This document shows, one piece after another, positions 21,525 to 32,905 of a stretch of DNA of 64,000 bases (position 1 is the first letter of the stretch; every line of letters begins with the position of its first letter). This DNA comes from Halichondria panicea (taxonomy: Eukaryota; Porifera; Demospongiae; Suberitida; Halichondriidae): NCBI RefSeq assembly GCF_963675165.1, contig NC_087381.1, positions 1,302,001 through 1,366,000 of the forward strand, read 5' to 3'. The notes beneath the pieces were generated by a model, which was given only the letters and a program-made list of their open reading frames with translations, had not been told where the DNA came from and made no database searches. The position numbers and the translations under genes were made by a program.

Positions 21525-23010
21525 ATGGATCCAAATGTTGCCTACATGTTGTGCACGCTAGCAACAGAAGAGAAAGGGAAACACAAGTCACTGCATCGCA
21601 GGAAAATACAGCTTACAATGCCAACGAGAAAAATCTCACCCAAACAGATAAGGATAATGAGTACAGTACCATTGAGAATACTGGATACACTACTGGTGAT
21701 ACTAAACCTACCAAAACAGGTAACAAAAACAACACAAAGAGAATAAGGCAAAAATTGGATAAAAATGAATATAGTAAAAAACAGTTTGCAATTCTTATAA
21801 TTCTTGTCATCGTAGCTTTTGTTCTGTCTCTGTTGCTAGCTGTGGTAGCATTGGTGTACAGCAATATAGAGTTGAAGAACCAGATGATCAGCACCAATAA
21901 GCAAGTACAGTCCATGAACGAGCAACTGAACAACCAATCCAGTCAACAGATTCAAACCCTACAAGCTCGACTCAGTGATGCAATTTTGCTTCTTTAAAAC
22001 AACTTTTCTGAGCAGCTAAGCAGTACTAATAAGCAAGTACAGTCTACCAATGAGCAACTGAACAACCAATCCAGTCAACTCAGCAATTCAATCGTAGCTC
22101 TTTCAAGCAAGATTTCCGAGCAAAACAAACATATTTTGAGAAATCTCAACGATGCACATGCAGTCTATCCTTGAAGAACTGGAGCCACTTTATCTTGGAA
22201 CGATCAACAACCCAGCTAGCTCTTGTAGTGATATCCCTCAAGACCGACCATCTGGAGAATATTGGATTGCCACTGACAGTACTAGCTCTCCTGTTCAGGT
22301 CTACTGTGACATGAATCGAACAAGCTGTAGCTGCAACACTACAGGAGGATGGATGAGGGTAGCCAACCTTGACATGACCGATCCCAACCAAAACTGCCCA
22401 GAGGGATTGAGACTGGTAACCAGGACAGAACCACCACTGCATACTTGTGGTCGAGTAGAAGAACCAGGATGTACTTCCACTACCTATTCAACGTATGGGA
22501 TGGAGTATTCGAAAGTGTGTGGTTGAATCATTGCATATCAAAGTAGTACTCCGGATGCTTTTAATCCATATTTCGACAACATACTTTTATCTATTGATGA
22601 TGTTTACGTTGATGGTGTGAGCCTAACCCATGGTCAGTCGCCTCGTCAGCACATCTGGACATTTGCTGGTGCACATGATGAAACTGTTTCCAATGGACGG
22701 GGATGTCCCTGCACACGACCTGACCTCCCCTACACTGGAGTTGTACCTCCCTTCATTGGTCAAAACTACTTCTGTGAAACTGCAAGCCAACAAGGAATGG
22801 GGTAAAATTACCTTCTATTCTGATGATCCACTCTGGGATGGTCAGGGATGCGGGGGTACCAGTACTTGCTGTGAGTTCAACCATCCACCGTGGTTCTGCA
22901 AGCAACTCCCTCAACCAACTACAGATGATATCGAGTTGAGGATTTGTGGTAATGAGAGCATTGGTAATGAAGACACACCCATTGAGATAGTTGATATGTA
23001 CGTTCGTTGA
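21525..23010 (+). pseudogene. P9: FReD-like receptor paralogue, long stalk, at least five lesions
   Basis: ATG at 21525. One base is missing from the AYNV codons (about 21,544), shifting the tail. Tail, helix and stalk then read on to a TAA at 21,995-21,997 where others have CAA (LLLQNNF). A four-base insertion (GCACAG to GCACATGCAG, about 22,150) shifts the frame before the ectodomain. A TGA at 22,524-22,526 replaces CGA in VCGRII, and another shift lies near 22,795 after CETASQQ. The end DMYVR is intact with TGA at 23,008. Loop: GRVEEPGC, as in P21. The C-terminal part and 3' flank (22,870 onward) are directly duplicated with P17. Confidence 0.9.
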
Positions 23011-23941
23011 AACACACGCTCAAGACAATTAAATGCAAATAGACAGTATTAGAGCCGAGACCGGGTACATGCACCATTTTTTGATTTTATCAATCATAAC
23101 TTTTAGCTTCTAATCTATTGTGGTCTAGATGATAATTAGTTACACATATATTATACATTAATGCACATTACATAGTTCTGACAGAGTCAGTATAGTAACG
23201 TTTTCTTTCTATTAGCAATGGAGTCACGTACGTATCACATAATTATTATAATTAACCACAACATTGGTATGTAAGATACAATAATTATATTTAACATTCC
23301 AATGGTGTAGTAATATCCCCCCATTTCCTCGAGGGAAAAAAGGGGGGGTTTGGTAAACTGCGGGGCCACTCCCTCACTGTGCCAACATTCATACCACTGC
23401 ATGCCTGAACAGCACCTTTTTAAAGCCTTATGCCGATGATTGCTTTGGCCGCTTGGCCACGTCATCTGCTAGGCCGCTTGGCCATACCACATTCATTATA
23501 GTTTTTATTATAATTATGCTTAGTAATTACCTATACTATAATCTAGGGGAGTGAAGCTTAAGTTCCCATAAATGTGAGAGAGTGGTGCAATGCCCCGACA
23601 GCAATCACGCCCGAAGGCGGAGAAGTATGGTAAATATACAAAATAAGCGTAACTAACAACATTTTCAAACCATGCTATATATAAGGGTGGGAAGGGAGGG
23701 AAGACTTTGCAGCTGACAACTGAATATGTTTATGCTTGTGATAGAGCTAGCAGTAGCTATAGTGCATGCACAATGATTGTATTATGCGCATTATGTGCAA
23801 CACATGATCCTTATACCTGGCCTTGCATTTGACCACAATTATGCTGCTAAACAGGAAGTGGCCCCATCTGATGTTAACTGCATTTAAATGCATGCCTTTA
23901 AATGCTATGACAAATGACGATAACAAATGACTAAGTATAGG
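23011..23941. other. P9 3' flank, no gene seen
   Basis: Bases 23,011-23,290 match 43,157-43,440 (P17 3' flank). Bases 23,300-23,930 are absent from the P17 copy and contain an A/G-rich run (AAAAAAGGGGGGGT) and a repeated TAGGCCGCTTGGCCA word near 23,450-23,485. No recognisable coding sequence. Confidence 0.5.
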
Positions 23942-24436
23942 ATATACCACACCTAAGAGGAGGATATATAGGGTGCATATCCTCCGAGTAGGTGTGGCAT
24001 ATCTGACTTATACCACGTTGACCGCAGCACTATAAAAGGACCTCCCCCTAGCAACAATTCAATCCACAATGCAGACCTGCAAAAAAGAACAAGACTATGC
24101 TGGATTTTTCAGCCGTCAAAGAGCTAGTTGAGCAATATGTCGACTCCTACAGATGCTCAAGAGTTGACCATTCGACATCCCTTACTGGATTTGCAAGCTC
24201 TTCTTGGATAAAATGTATCTAAACCACGCCCATGCCATGGAAGCTTAGCCATCTTGTTGGAGAGCACCTTCCGTGTTTCTGCCGTCGTTTTGAGTCTTAA
24301 TACAGTCAAGCCTAGCTCTTTTCTCTTTGCTTACTTTCTTGAAAAAACTAAAAAACAACTTGAAAACTGTGCATGCCTGGGGCTGTATGCTACAGCTGTT
24401 GATCAATTAGTGGTGACGTATATAAGTGTGGTATAA
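23942..24436. mobile_element. TIR element with internal TATA box, copy 1
   Basis: The ends are imperfect inverted repeats (ATATACCACACCTA and its mirror TAAGTGTGGTATAAT). Inside are a TATA box (CTATAAAAGG), a short 5' sequence, a degraded form of the small frame that is intact in copy 3 (59,323-59,869), and a second open stretch (ESTFRVSAVVLSL and onward). A 16-base deletion and a one-base insertion break the small frame here. Three copies occur in the window. Confidence 0.65.
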
Positions 24437-24685
24437 TGTGTGTTAACAGTGCCAAAAGACTCATCATGCAAGGAGTCAGAACAAACATGCGAGTGGTATA
24501 AAATCATCATACACAAGCCTCCCACTATTCTCCTGTATAACTGTGTGGCAAACACATACTGAATAAGGAGATATCAATTAAAGAGAAATAATTATACCAG
24601 TGCTGTACTTAATATACACAGCAACTATAATTGTAAGCAGCCTATATCTATTTCAAGTCAGTGGTAGAGTTTTAAGTGAATTTAA

Positions 24686-24960
24686 TGTATCCAAACACTG
24701 CCTATATACAATGTTGTGCACGCTAACAACAGAAGAGAAAGAGAAACACAAGCGCCCCTGCATTGCAGGAAAGCACTGCTTATACAATAATGACGAAATT
24801 TCTTGAGATGAGAGATATTTCTCCCAAGATAATGGCTACAGTGTCATTGAGAACAATGGGAGAGAAACGTTTGCATTGAAAATTAACACAGCCAATGCAA
24901 TAAACGGAGAAACAAATGTAACAGAAAGCAATTCTTGGAACAAGAGTATTGCTGCATAAT
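24686..24960 (+). pseudogene. P10: N-terminal relic of a family member
   Basis: The leader (24,650-24,685) and the first 85 or so codons of a tail are recognisable (NTAY, NGYSVIENNGRETFA in fragments). They are broken by an altered AYDVVHAN region and a TGA after DEIS, and end abruptly at SNSWNKS followed by unrelated AT-rich DNA. Membrane helix, stalk and ectodomain are missing. P18 is a direct duplicate with the same truncation point. Confidence 0.8.
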
Positions 24961-25039
24961 AATTATATAATTATAATTATGTGGTTAACTGGTATGCCAT
25001 TTACATTATTTCTGCTTGGAGCTTATCACCTCTAAAGCA

Positions 25040-25227
25040 TACCATAATAGCGGGTAATTTTCGGCGGCCAAAAAGTTCATTGTTTTCGTGTTAAAATCCT
25101 GAACGCGAATATTTTAACAACGATTGAAGAGATCATTGACCACCTTTACCTGCATTGCAAACAGCAACCGCAAAAATAATATCCACAAACTAACTAATCG
25201 GAACTTACCCGCTATATAATACGGTAT
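25040..25227. mobile_element. MITE of the GCGGGTAA family
   Basis: Ends ACCATAATAGCGGGTAATT and inverted ACCGTATTATATAGCGGGTAA. The interior matches 6,401-6,590 in inverted orientation. It lies at the inner edge of the right arm of the inverted duplication; a TAGATAGATAG microsatellite follows. Confidence 0.7.
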
Positions 25228-26258
25228 AGATAGATAGATATAGATAGAAATGATTTTTTTATCTGAGTAAACTATGACAAAGTGTTGGCAACATTAAGAA
25301 GACTATAGTCTCAGACCTTAGTGCTGCAATTGCTGTAATAATTATAACCAGAACAAATGAGAAGATGTTACTACAAGCAATCAATATCCAATCATCCTAC
25401 TCTGTGTACGAACATTGCCATATACATGTAATAATTATGTCAAACAACAAAATATGGTGTGAACAGTGACTAAATGAAAGAATCATCATTCAAGGGGTCA
25501 GAACAAACATGCAAGTGGTAGAATCATGCCTCCCACAATTCTCTTATACCACAACTTGTAACTGTTGGTATCAAATGACATGAACACTTACTGAATATAG
25601 GGAGATACCACTGGAATGAAACCATACTTAGCTAGCTGAGAATTCATTTTAGCGCACAGCTGAACATGTTAAACTATTTACTGTTCTCATGAAAAATACA
25701 AGCAAATTGAATGAAATGTAGCCAGGTAGAAAACTGGTCAAGTTGTATAACTATAGAGATCAATGTGACAGCACTAAATCCTTCAGAACTAGCTAGCCAA
25801 AATTGCGTATTTTAATGCTGGTGCACTTAGATGGACTCTCGGTTACGTAATGCACTCGGCGGCGTAAAGATTAAAACCTAGTCTTGGCTAAGTGCGTTCT
25901 AAGCACCAACCACATGCATACACCCTACAAAACTTCCTATAAAAGTACAGGAATGTATACACAGCAAATATCGAAGTTTCTGCAAAAAGAGCATTATTGT
26001 GACAGCCAAGGTATATAATATGCTAAAACCGATCTTTGGTGAAACCATGGTACAAGGTGTTGTGTTATCATGCGCGTGGTACCAAAATGAATGAATCATC
26101 ATGCAAGCAGTTAGAACAAACAAGCAAGCGGTATAGAATCATCATGCAAGCTTCCCATGCACACTTCTCTTGTAACAAGTTACGCAACAACCTGTAACTC
26201 ATCGATGCATTATAGACAAATCTGGAAGGGAAATACTTACCAAGTGCTGCACTTAATG
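25228..26258. other. Upstream flank of P11
   Basis: This is shared family upstream DNA paired with 16,850-18,090. It contains two blocks of the GTCAGAACAAACATGCAAG type (25,497-25,530 and 26,098-26,130), each followed by a CAAGCCTCCCA or GCTTCCCATGCACACTT word; these recur upstream of P13, P14, P15 and P19. No gene is seen. Confidence 0.6.
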
Positions 26259-26266
26259 TATAAAAC
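26259..26266 (+). promoter_or_regulatory. TATA box of P11
   Basis: TATAAAAC 91 bases before the ATG at 26,350, inside the conserved stretch AAGTGCTGCACTTAATG. The conserved leader CCTCTCTATTTCAAG follows downstream. Confidence 0.65.
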
Positions 26267-26349
26267 GCAGTACCTACAATAACTCCATATACAGTATCAG
26301 CCTCTCTATTTCAAGTTAAGTCAGTGGTAGAGTTTCAATAGTGAATATT

Positions 26350-27645
26350 ATGGAGTCAAATGTTGCCTACAATGTTTTTCATGCCAACAACAGACAAGGA
26401 AAAGCCATTGCATTACAGGAAAACACTGCTTACGATATCAACGAGATTTCTTCAGATGAAATAAATTCCTCCCAAGATAATGTCTACAGTCTCATTGAGA
26501 ACAATGGGAGAGAAACACTCGCATCGAAAAATAACACAGCCTATGGAAAAATGTGTACAACAAAAACCAATTCTACCTCCAACGTTCTGAGCAATGCAAA
26601 GGAAAAAGGGCACCGCTTAGCTAAAAACAAATGCACTAAAAAGTGGTTTGCATTTCTTGCTGTCATAGCTTTTGTTCTGTCTCTGTTAATAGCTGTGGCA
26701 GCACTAGTGTACAGTAATGTAGAGTTGAAGAACCAGATGATCAGTACCAAAGAGTTGAAGAACCAGATGAGCAGTAGCAATAAGCAAATGCAGTTCATGA
26801 CCGAGCAACTGCAGGGCATTCTTGAAAAACTTTATCTTGGAACAATCAACAACCCAGCAAGTTCTTGCAGTGACATCCCTCAAGACCGACCATCTGGAGA
26901 ATACTGGATTGCCACTAACACCACTAGCTCTCCTGTTCAGGTCTACTGTGACATGAATCGAACAAGCTGTAGCTGCAACACTACAGGAGGATGGATGAGG
27001 GTATCCAACCTTGACATGACCGATCCCAACCAAAACTGCCCAGAGGGATTGAGACTGGTAACCAGGACAGAACCACCACTGCGTACTTGTGGCCGAGTGG
27101 AAGGACCAGCAGGATGTACTTCCACTACCTATTCAACTTATGGGATGGAGTATTCGAAAGTTTGTGGTCGAATCATTGCATATCAAAGTGGCAGTCCAGA
27201 TGGTTTCACTCATGACAAATCTTTATCAATTGATGGTGTTTACGTTAATGGTGTGAGCCTAACCCATGGACAGTCGCCTCGTCAGCATATCTGGACATTT
27301 GCTAACGCACTTCACGAACATAGCTCTATTAACGAAGCGGTATGTCCCTGCACAAGACCTGACCTCCCCTACGCTGGAACTGTACCTCACTTCATTGGTC
27401 AAGATTACTTCTGTGAGACTGGAAGCCGACAGCGCTTTAGGCTTATTTTCTACCCTGATGATCCACTCTGGGACGGTCAGGGATGCGGTGGTACCAGTAC
27501 TTGCTGTGAGTTCAACAATCCACCGTGGTTCTGCAAGCAACTCCCTCAACCAACTACAGACGATATCGAGTTGAGGCTTTGTGGAAATGAGGTCATTAGC
27601 AATGAAGACACACCCATTGAGATAGTTGAGATGTACGTTCGTTGA
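26350..27645 (+). CDS. P11: FReD-like type II transmembrane receptor, intact, medium stalk
   Basis: 431 residues from the ATG at 26,350, which occupies the family start position; an in-frame GTG nine bases earlier is not a credible start. The tail (1-98) has NTAYDIN, NVYSLIEN (Tyr 46) and NNTAYG. CTKKWF precedes the helix at 99-121. The stalk (122-163) contains a tandem duplication of ELKNQM followed by SSSNKQMQFMTEQL, a likely short coiled coil. The ectodomain (165-431) contains 16 cysteines and all framework motifs. Loop after Cys 6: GRVEGPAGC. One variable loop is shorter than in relatives (GFTHDKSLSID instead of DAFTPYFFNRxLSID). P7 is its almost identical inverted copy but is disabled. 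Function unknown; surface recognition is inferred. Confidence 0.9.
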   Translation: MESNVAYNVFHANNRQGKAIALQENTAYDINEISSDEINSSQDNVYSLIENNGRETLASKNNTAYGKMCTTKTNSTSNVLSNAKEKGHRLAKNKCTKKWFAFLAVIAFVLSLLIAVAALVYSNVELKNQMISTKELKNQMSSSNKQMQFMTEQLQGILEKLYLGTINNPASSCSDIPQDRPSGEYWIATNTTSSPVQVYCDMNRTSCSCNTTGGWMRVSNLDMTDPNQNCPEGLRLVTRTEPPLRTCGRVEGPAGCTSTTYSTYGMEYSKVCGRIIAYQSGSPDGFTHDKSLSIDGVYVNGVSLTHGQSPRQHIWTFANALHEHSSINEAVCPCTRPDLPYAGTVPHFIGQDYFCETGSRQRFRLIFYPDDPLWDGQGCGGTSTCCEFNNPPWFCKQLPQPTTDDIELRLCGNEVISNEDTPIEIVEMYVR

Positions 27646-28686
27646 ATATCACGCTTAAAACAATTATTCATAGACACTATAGTTGGACGAGACATAGGCA
27701 TTAATGTGTGTATGAATCAAATTAGCTTCTAGGATCGATGGCCACCTTCAGTATAATTATATGACAAGTTACCATAATTAGTTTTATACGTACACTATGT
27801 GCATGTACATGTAGCACAATAATTATGTTAACGTTCTTTTTCTGTTAGCAATGGAGTCATGATTGACAAGCTATTGAGTGCAGACACTATAATTATATTG
27901 GCATTGTAGGAACTTACATCTCAGTTTGTAGCGATATTAATATTATTTTATCGAGAAGCCCACCCTACACAATTATTTCAATCAGTTAATGGGATTCCGA
28001 TTCCAAAATTTATAGTTATTCTTAAGCACCCTGAAATGTGCAGCTTCACTTCACCACACTTCTCAACCTTGGCATCAGATGACTGAAATACCAAATACCG
28101 TGTATGTAGGGTGTAATTTTTGTGGAGTAAAATTTTGTACCCATCCTGCCCCACCGCTAGTGAACATCCAGCAGCTCTCACCAATGTAGGAAAGCTGCAG
28201 CTTATTTTAATGTGAAATTATGGTACAACCACCGAGGGTTCTGCACTTTAGTGCTCTAATCGACATGCGTGCATGAATCACTACAAGTTCATTAATGTCA
28301 TTGCGGTCACGTAATAATTTCCAGCCAGGCCAATGCACTAGCACTTGTAGTGATTCATGCACACATGTCAGACCTTTTCTGAGTTGTACTACAAAAGGCT
28401 CTACACGCTTGATTATGTAATAAGATGTGTTGTGCACTTTGACTACTGTTTTGTCAAGTGCCAAAAATTAATGAATGCACACGGTTATGCATCATCATGC
28501 AAGTCACCCACGATTCTCTTATAACATGCATAACCTGTAACTGCTGCAATGCTTTAAAAGAAGGACGAATCAGGAAAGGGAAATGTACCAAGGAAATGTA
28601 CCGAGTGCTGTACTTAACGCAGCACCTCAATACAGTAACAGCCTCTCTATTTCAAGCCAGTGGTCCGGTGGAGTTAACAGTGAATT
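27646..28686. other. Spacer between P11 and P12, no gene seen
   Basis: Mirror of 14,393-15,466: P11 3' flank followed by P12 upstream flank. No coding sequence recognised. Confidence 0.6.
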
Positions 28687-30185
28687 ATGGAATTAAACAT
28701 TGCCTACAAAGTTGCGCACGCTAACAACAGAAGAGAAACACAAGCCATGGCATTGCAGGGAAACACTGCTTACAATAATGGCTACACTATGGTTGAGAAC
28801 AATGGGAGAGAAATATTTGCATCGAAAAATAACACAGCCTATGCATAAACAGAAAAGTGGTTACAGCAGAAATCAATTCTACTTGTTCTGAGCAATACAA
28901 AGAAAAAAAGGCTTGGCTTGCAATTGGCTAAAAATAGATGTGCTAAAAAGTGGTTTGCAATCCTTGCCATCGTAGCTTTTGTTTTGTCTCTGTTAGTAGC
29001 TGTGGTGTATACACCAATATAGAGTTGAAAAACCAGATGATCAGTACCAACAAGTACGTACAATCCACGAGGGAAACAACCAATCCAGTCAACTCAGCAA
29101 TTCAATTCTAGCTATTTCAAGCAACATTTCTGAGCAAAATGATTATTATTTGAGACCTCAATGACCTCAATGACCTACAGTATATTATTGCTGAGCTAGA
29201 TCCAATGGCATTCTATCCTGGAACAAGAATGAACCCAGCTAGCTCTTGTAGTGACATCTCTCAAGTGGTCGAATCATTGCATATCAAAGTAGCACTCCAA
29301 AATGCTTTTCACCCATATTTCTTCAACATAACTTTATCTATTGATGATGTTTATGTTGAGGGTGTGAGCCTAACCTATGGTCACTCGCCTCGTCAGCACA
29401 TCTGGACATTTGTGAATGAAACTCAATCCGATTCTAGTGTGTGTCCTTGCACAAGACCTAACCTCCCCTATACTGGCGTTGTACCTCCCTTCATCGGTCA
29501 AGATTACTTCTGTGAAACTGGAAGCTGACAACACATTAGTCATAATAACGGTATCTTCTATCCCTAACCCTATGATCCAGTCTGGGATGGTCAGGGATGC
29601 GGGGGTACCAGTACTTGCTGTGAGTTCAATAATCCACCGTGGTTCTGCAAGCAACTCCCTCAATCAACTATTTGTGACAGGCTCTGGGAAAACCAGACTA
29701 TTGGAGCAGAATTTAGTATTGAGCTACAGCTAAATTTATGCCTACAGTATAAAATCTCAAATAAAATGTTATTGATGTATAAGTATCTACAGTCCTTCTA
29801 CTACCTCTCTGTAAAATCTGATGCTCTAAATCCAACTCTTTCCATCGAAACGCTTCGTCCAAAGTTTCGCTATTACCTTATTTTTCCTAATTAAGCAATC
29901 TTTGAGAGTCGTTTTTCTCGATACTACATTTTACGGCTTCGAGTTTCCAACGTGCATGACTCGGGTATGAAACTAGGTATGTGAACACTAAGCACATCAT
30001 TGTGTAGGCAATGCTCTGCTCTATTATTTGGTACATTAATCACACATATTTTAGTCTGCTCCAATAGTCTGGTTTTCCCAGAGCCTGTCACATTTACAGA
30101 CAATATTGAGCTGAGGCTTTGTGGTGATGAGGTCATTAGTAATGAAGACACACCCATTGAGATAGTTGAGATGTACATACGCTAA
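28687..30185 (+). pseudogene. P12: FReD-like receptor paralogue, internal deletion plus MITE insertion
   Basis: Inverted counterpart of P6, sharing its shortened tail with a TAA (AYA then stop near 28,846), shifted helix and the same ectodomain deletion joining SCSDISQ to VVESLHIKV. A further loss in the helix (LVAV directly followed by VYTP) and a stop after CETGS (29,526-29,528) are specific to this copy or region. The C-terminal codons QLPQSTI are separated from TDNIELRLCGDEV by a 420-base transposon. The last codons VEMYIR are intact with TAA at 30,183-30,185. Confidence 0.9.
29673..30092. mobile_element. 420-base MITE with perfect 38-base terminal inverted repeats
   Basis: The ends are perfect inverted repeats of 38 bases (29,673-29,710 and 30,055-30,092), starting TGTGACAGGCTCTGGGAAAA. 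It inserts into the QPTTD codons of P12 and is absent from P6 at the matching place. Flanking bases (CTATT before, TTTAC after) do not give an unambiguous target duplication. There is no transposase; the superfamily is not assigned. Confidence 0.85.
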
Positions 30186-31960
30186 AAGTACTCACATTAA
30201 ACACTCAACATAACGCATGTTCTGTACGTATTAGTTATTGCAATTGAAAACGCTTAAGTCCCCAAGAGCACTTGATCGTTGTATAAGTATTAATTTTTAG
30301 CTAGCATGATTATTATGCTTTAAATTGAATGGTTTTCTCATATTAAATACAAACTGACACACATTGACACTGTGCACACATAGTAAGAGTGCAATATTAC
30401 TATAAATTATAGTCTATAGTTATTTGTACCATGATGTGCTCTGATACTAAGGGATATACATTGAAACTCTCAGGATATTCCAGGATACAAATCCCATTTA
30501 ATACCCTGCTAGGGTGTAAAGGTAGTCAATAATATCTTCAGTCGTCGGTAAAATATTCGCGTTCCGGGCTTCAACAACCAAAACAATGAAATTTTTGCTC
30601 CCCCAAAAATTACCTGCTATATTACGGTATATGCTTTAGAGGTGATAAGCTCCAAGCAGAAATAATGTAATAGCATACCAGTTAACCACATAATTATTGT
30701 AGCATGCATTGATGAAGAACTTCCAGGGCATTTTCAACACAAATATACTTTAAGATTCGTTTCTTATTTCTCTCTTTATTTGGTAAGTACTTACAGGTTA
30801 TAATTATGTTATAAGAGAAGGCTTTAGGCTGACCACAGCCAATGTACCCTAGGGTACATGAATGCAAACAGTAACCCCCTAAAATAATATCCATGTACTA
30901 ACTAATCGGATTTACCGCTATATATGTTTTTTTAATTAATTTTGAGTAAACTATGACAAAGTGTTGGCAACATTAAGAAGACTAGTCTCAGACCTTAGTG
31001 CTGCAATTGCTGTAATAATTATAACCAGAGCAAATGAGAAGATGTTACTACAAGCAATCAATATCCAATCATCCTACTCTGTGTACGAACATTGCCACAC
31101 ATGTAATAATTATGTCAAACAACTAAATATGGTAGGAACAGTGACTAAATGAAAGAATCATCATTCAAGGGGTTAGAACAAACATGCAAGTGGTAGAATC
31201 ATCACACAAGCCTCCCACAATTCTCTTATGCCACAACTTGTAACTGTTGGTATCAAATGACATGAACACTTACTGAATATAAGGAGATACCACTGGAATG
31301 AAACCATACTTAGCTAGCCGAGAGTTCATTTGAGTGGGCAGCTGAACCAGTTACTGTTCTCATGAAAAATACAAGCAAATTGAGACGAAATGGATTTAAA
31401 TCCAGCCAGGTAGAAAACTGGTTTAACAGGTCAAGCTCTATAATTATAAAAAGATAAATGTGACAGCACTAAATCCTTCAGAACTATAGCTAGCCAAAAT
31501 CGCGTATTTTAATGCTGATGCACTTAGATGGACTCTCGGTTATGTAATGCACTCGGTGACACACAGATTAAAACCTAGTCTTGGCTAAGTGTTGTGTGTT
31601 CTAAGCACCATCCACATGCATACACCTTACAAAACTTCCTATAAAAGTACAGGAATGTATACACAGCAAATATCAAAGTTTCTGCAAGAAGAGCATTATT
31701 GTGACAGCCAAGGTATTATAATTAAATGCATTTACTGAAAATTTTGATCTTTGGTGAAACCATGGTACAAGGTGTTGTGTTATATATATCATGTGCTAAA
31801 ATGAATGAATCATTATGCAAGCAGTCAGAGCAAACAAGCAAGTGATAGAATCATCATGCAAGCCTCCCATGCACACTTTTCTTAAAGTTACACAACAACC
31901 TGTAACTCATCGATGCATTAGAAATCTGGAAGGGAAATATTTATCGAGTGCTGCACTTAG
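30186..31960. other. P12 3' flank and P13 upstream flank
   Basis: Mirror of 11,667-13,309 with GCGGGTAA MITE pieces at about 30,515-30,640 and 30,880-30,940. Upstream GTCAGAACAAAC-type blocks occur near 31,165 and 31,825. No gene is seen. Confidence 0.6.
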
Positions 31961-31968
31961 TATAAAAC
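31961..31968 (+). promoter_or_regulatory. TATA box of P13
   Basis: TATAAAAC 88 bases before the ATG of P13, preceded by CGAGTGCTGCACTTAG, the same core promoter as P5, P11 and P19. Confidence 0.6.
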
Positions 31969-32048
31969 ACAGGAACTAGACATTAACCTCATGCAGAGTA
32001 TAACAGCCTCTCTATTTCAAGTCAGTGGTAGAGTTTCAACAGTGAATT

Positions 32049-32520
32049 ATGGAGCTAAACACTGCCTACAAAGTTGCGCATGCTAGCAAGAGAAGAGAAA
32101 CACAAGCTATTGCATTGCAAGGAAACACTGCTTACAATAACGATTCTACCCAAGATAATGGCTACACTATGGTTGAGAACAATGGGAGAGAAACATTTGC
32201 ATCGAAAAATAACACAGCCTATGCAATAAACAGAGAAGTGTTTACAACAAAACCTAATTCTACCTCCGATGTTCTGAGCAATACAAAGAAAAAAAGGCAA
32301 GGATATGCTAAAAATGAATGTGATAAGAAGTGGTTGGCATACATCTGAGCAATACCAATAGTGGAACAAGGCAAGGCTTGGCTAAAAATGAATGTGCTAA
32401 AAAGTGGCTTGCAATTTTTACTGTCATAACTTTTGTTCTGTCTCTGTTGCTAGCCGTGGCAGCACTGGTGTACACCAACATAGAGTTGAAGAACCAGATG
32501 ATCAGTACCAATAACATTAA
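32049..32520 (+). pseudogene. P13: chimeric, 3'-truncated family member
   Basis: ATG at 32,049 in an intact leader. The first 97 codons match P5 (NTAY, NGYTMVEN, KKRQGYAKNECDKKW). The frame then runs into a second, partly overlapping tail segment (LSNTNSGTRQGLAKNECAKKW, as in P2) in another frame, giving a TGA at 32,346-32,348. After this the second segment supplies a complete helix and the first stalk residues (VYTNIELKNQMISTN). At about 32,515 it stops against the minisatellite that normally lies far upstream of a copy. The ectodomain is absent. This looks like two unequal recombination junctions. Confidence 0.85.
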
Positions 32521-32529
32521 TAAGTTAAC

Positions 32530-32715
32530 AGTTCTAACAACATGCAAGCTGTCAGAACCATCATCCAAGCGGAAGAATAAAAGCTGTCAGAACCATTATC
32601 CAAGCGGAAGAATAAAAGCTGTCAGAACAATCATACAAGCTGTCAGAACAATCAGTCAGAACAATCATGCAAGCTGTCAGAACAATCATGCAAGCAAAAG
32701 AATCATACAAGCTTC
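32530..32715 (+). repeat. GTCAGAAC minisatellite upstream of P14
   Basis: Irregular tandem repeats built on AAGCTGTCAGAACAATCAT with CCAAGCGGAAGAATAAA spacers. This expands a motif that occurs once or twice upstream of other copies. The matching tract upstream of P15 is at 35,330-35,540; an inverted-orientation tract lies upstream of P23 at 61,905-62,215. Confidence 0.75.
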
Positions 32716-32905
32716 CTGTAATTCTCTTATAACATAACCTGTAACTGTTGGTATTGATGACTTAAACACCTACTGAAAGGAAATAACAATTAGAAGGGAA
32801 ACGATTGCTGCACTAGTAAAACATACGTTCAGCAACTATACGATAAGTCTATATATATAACAACCTCTCTATATCAAGCCAGTGGTAGAGTTTCAACAGT
32901 GAATT

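Larger units (their letters stand above)
25040..32340. repeat. Right arm of large inverted duplication
   Basis: Inverted counterpart of 11,250-18,110, holding P11, P12 and the 5' part of P13 in mirrored order. It carries one element (29,673-30,092) that the left arm lacks. The spacer between arms (about 18.1-25.0 kb) contains P8, P9 and P10. Confidence 0.8.

Noticed and set aside
26704-27033. Long open frames on the strand opposite every receptor copy (for example starting MVGIGHVKVGYPHPSSC)
   Set aside because: They recur in all copies only because the sense codons are conserved; start and end points vary, and they carry no leader or promoter of their own.
29673-29733. P-loop-like word VTGSGKTRLLEQ
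   Set aside because: It is encoded by the terminal inverted repeat of a noncoding MITE and therefore appears on both strands at both ends. No ATPase context is present.
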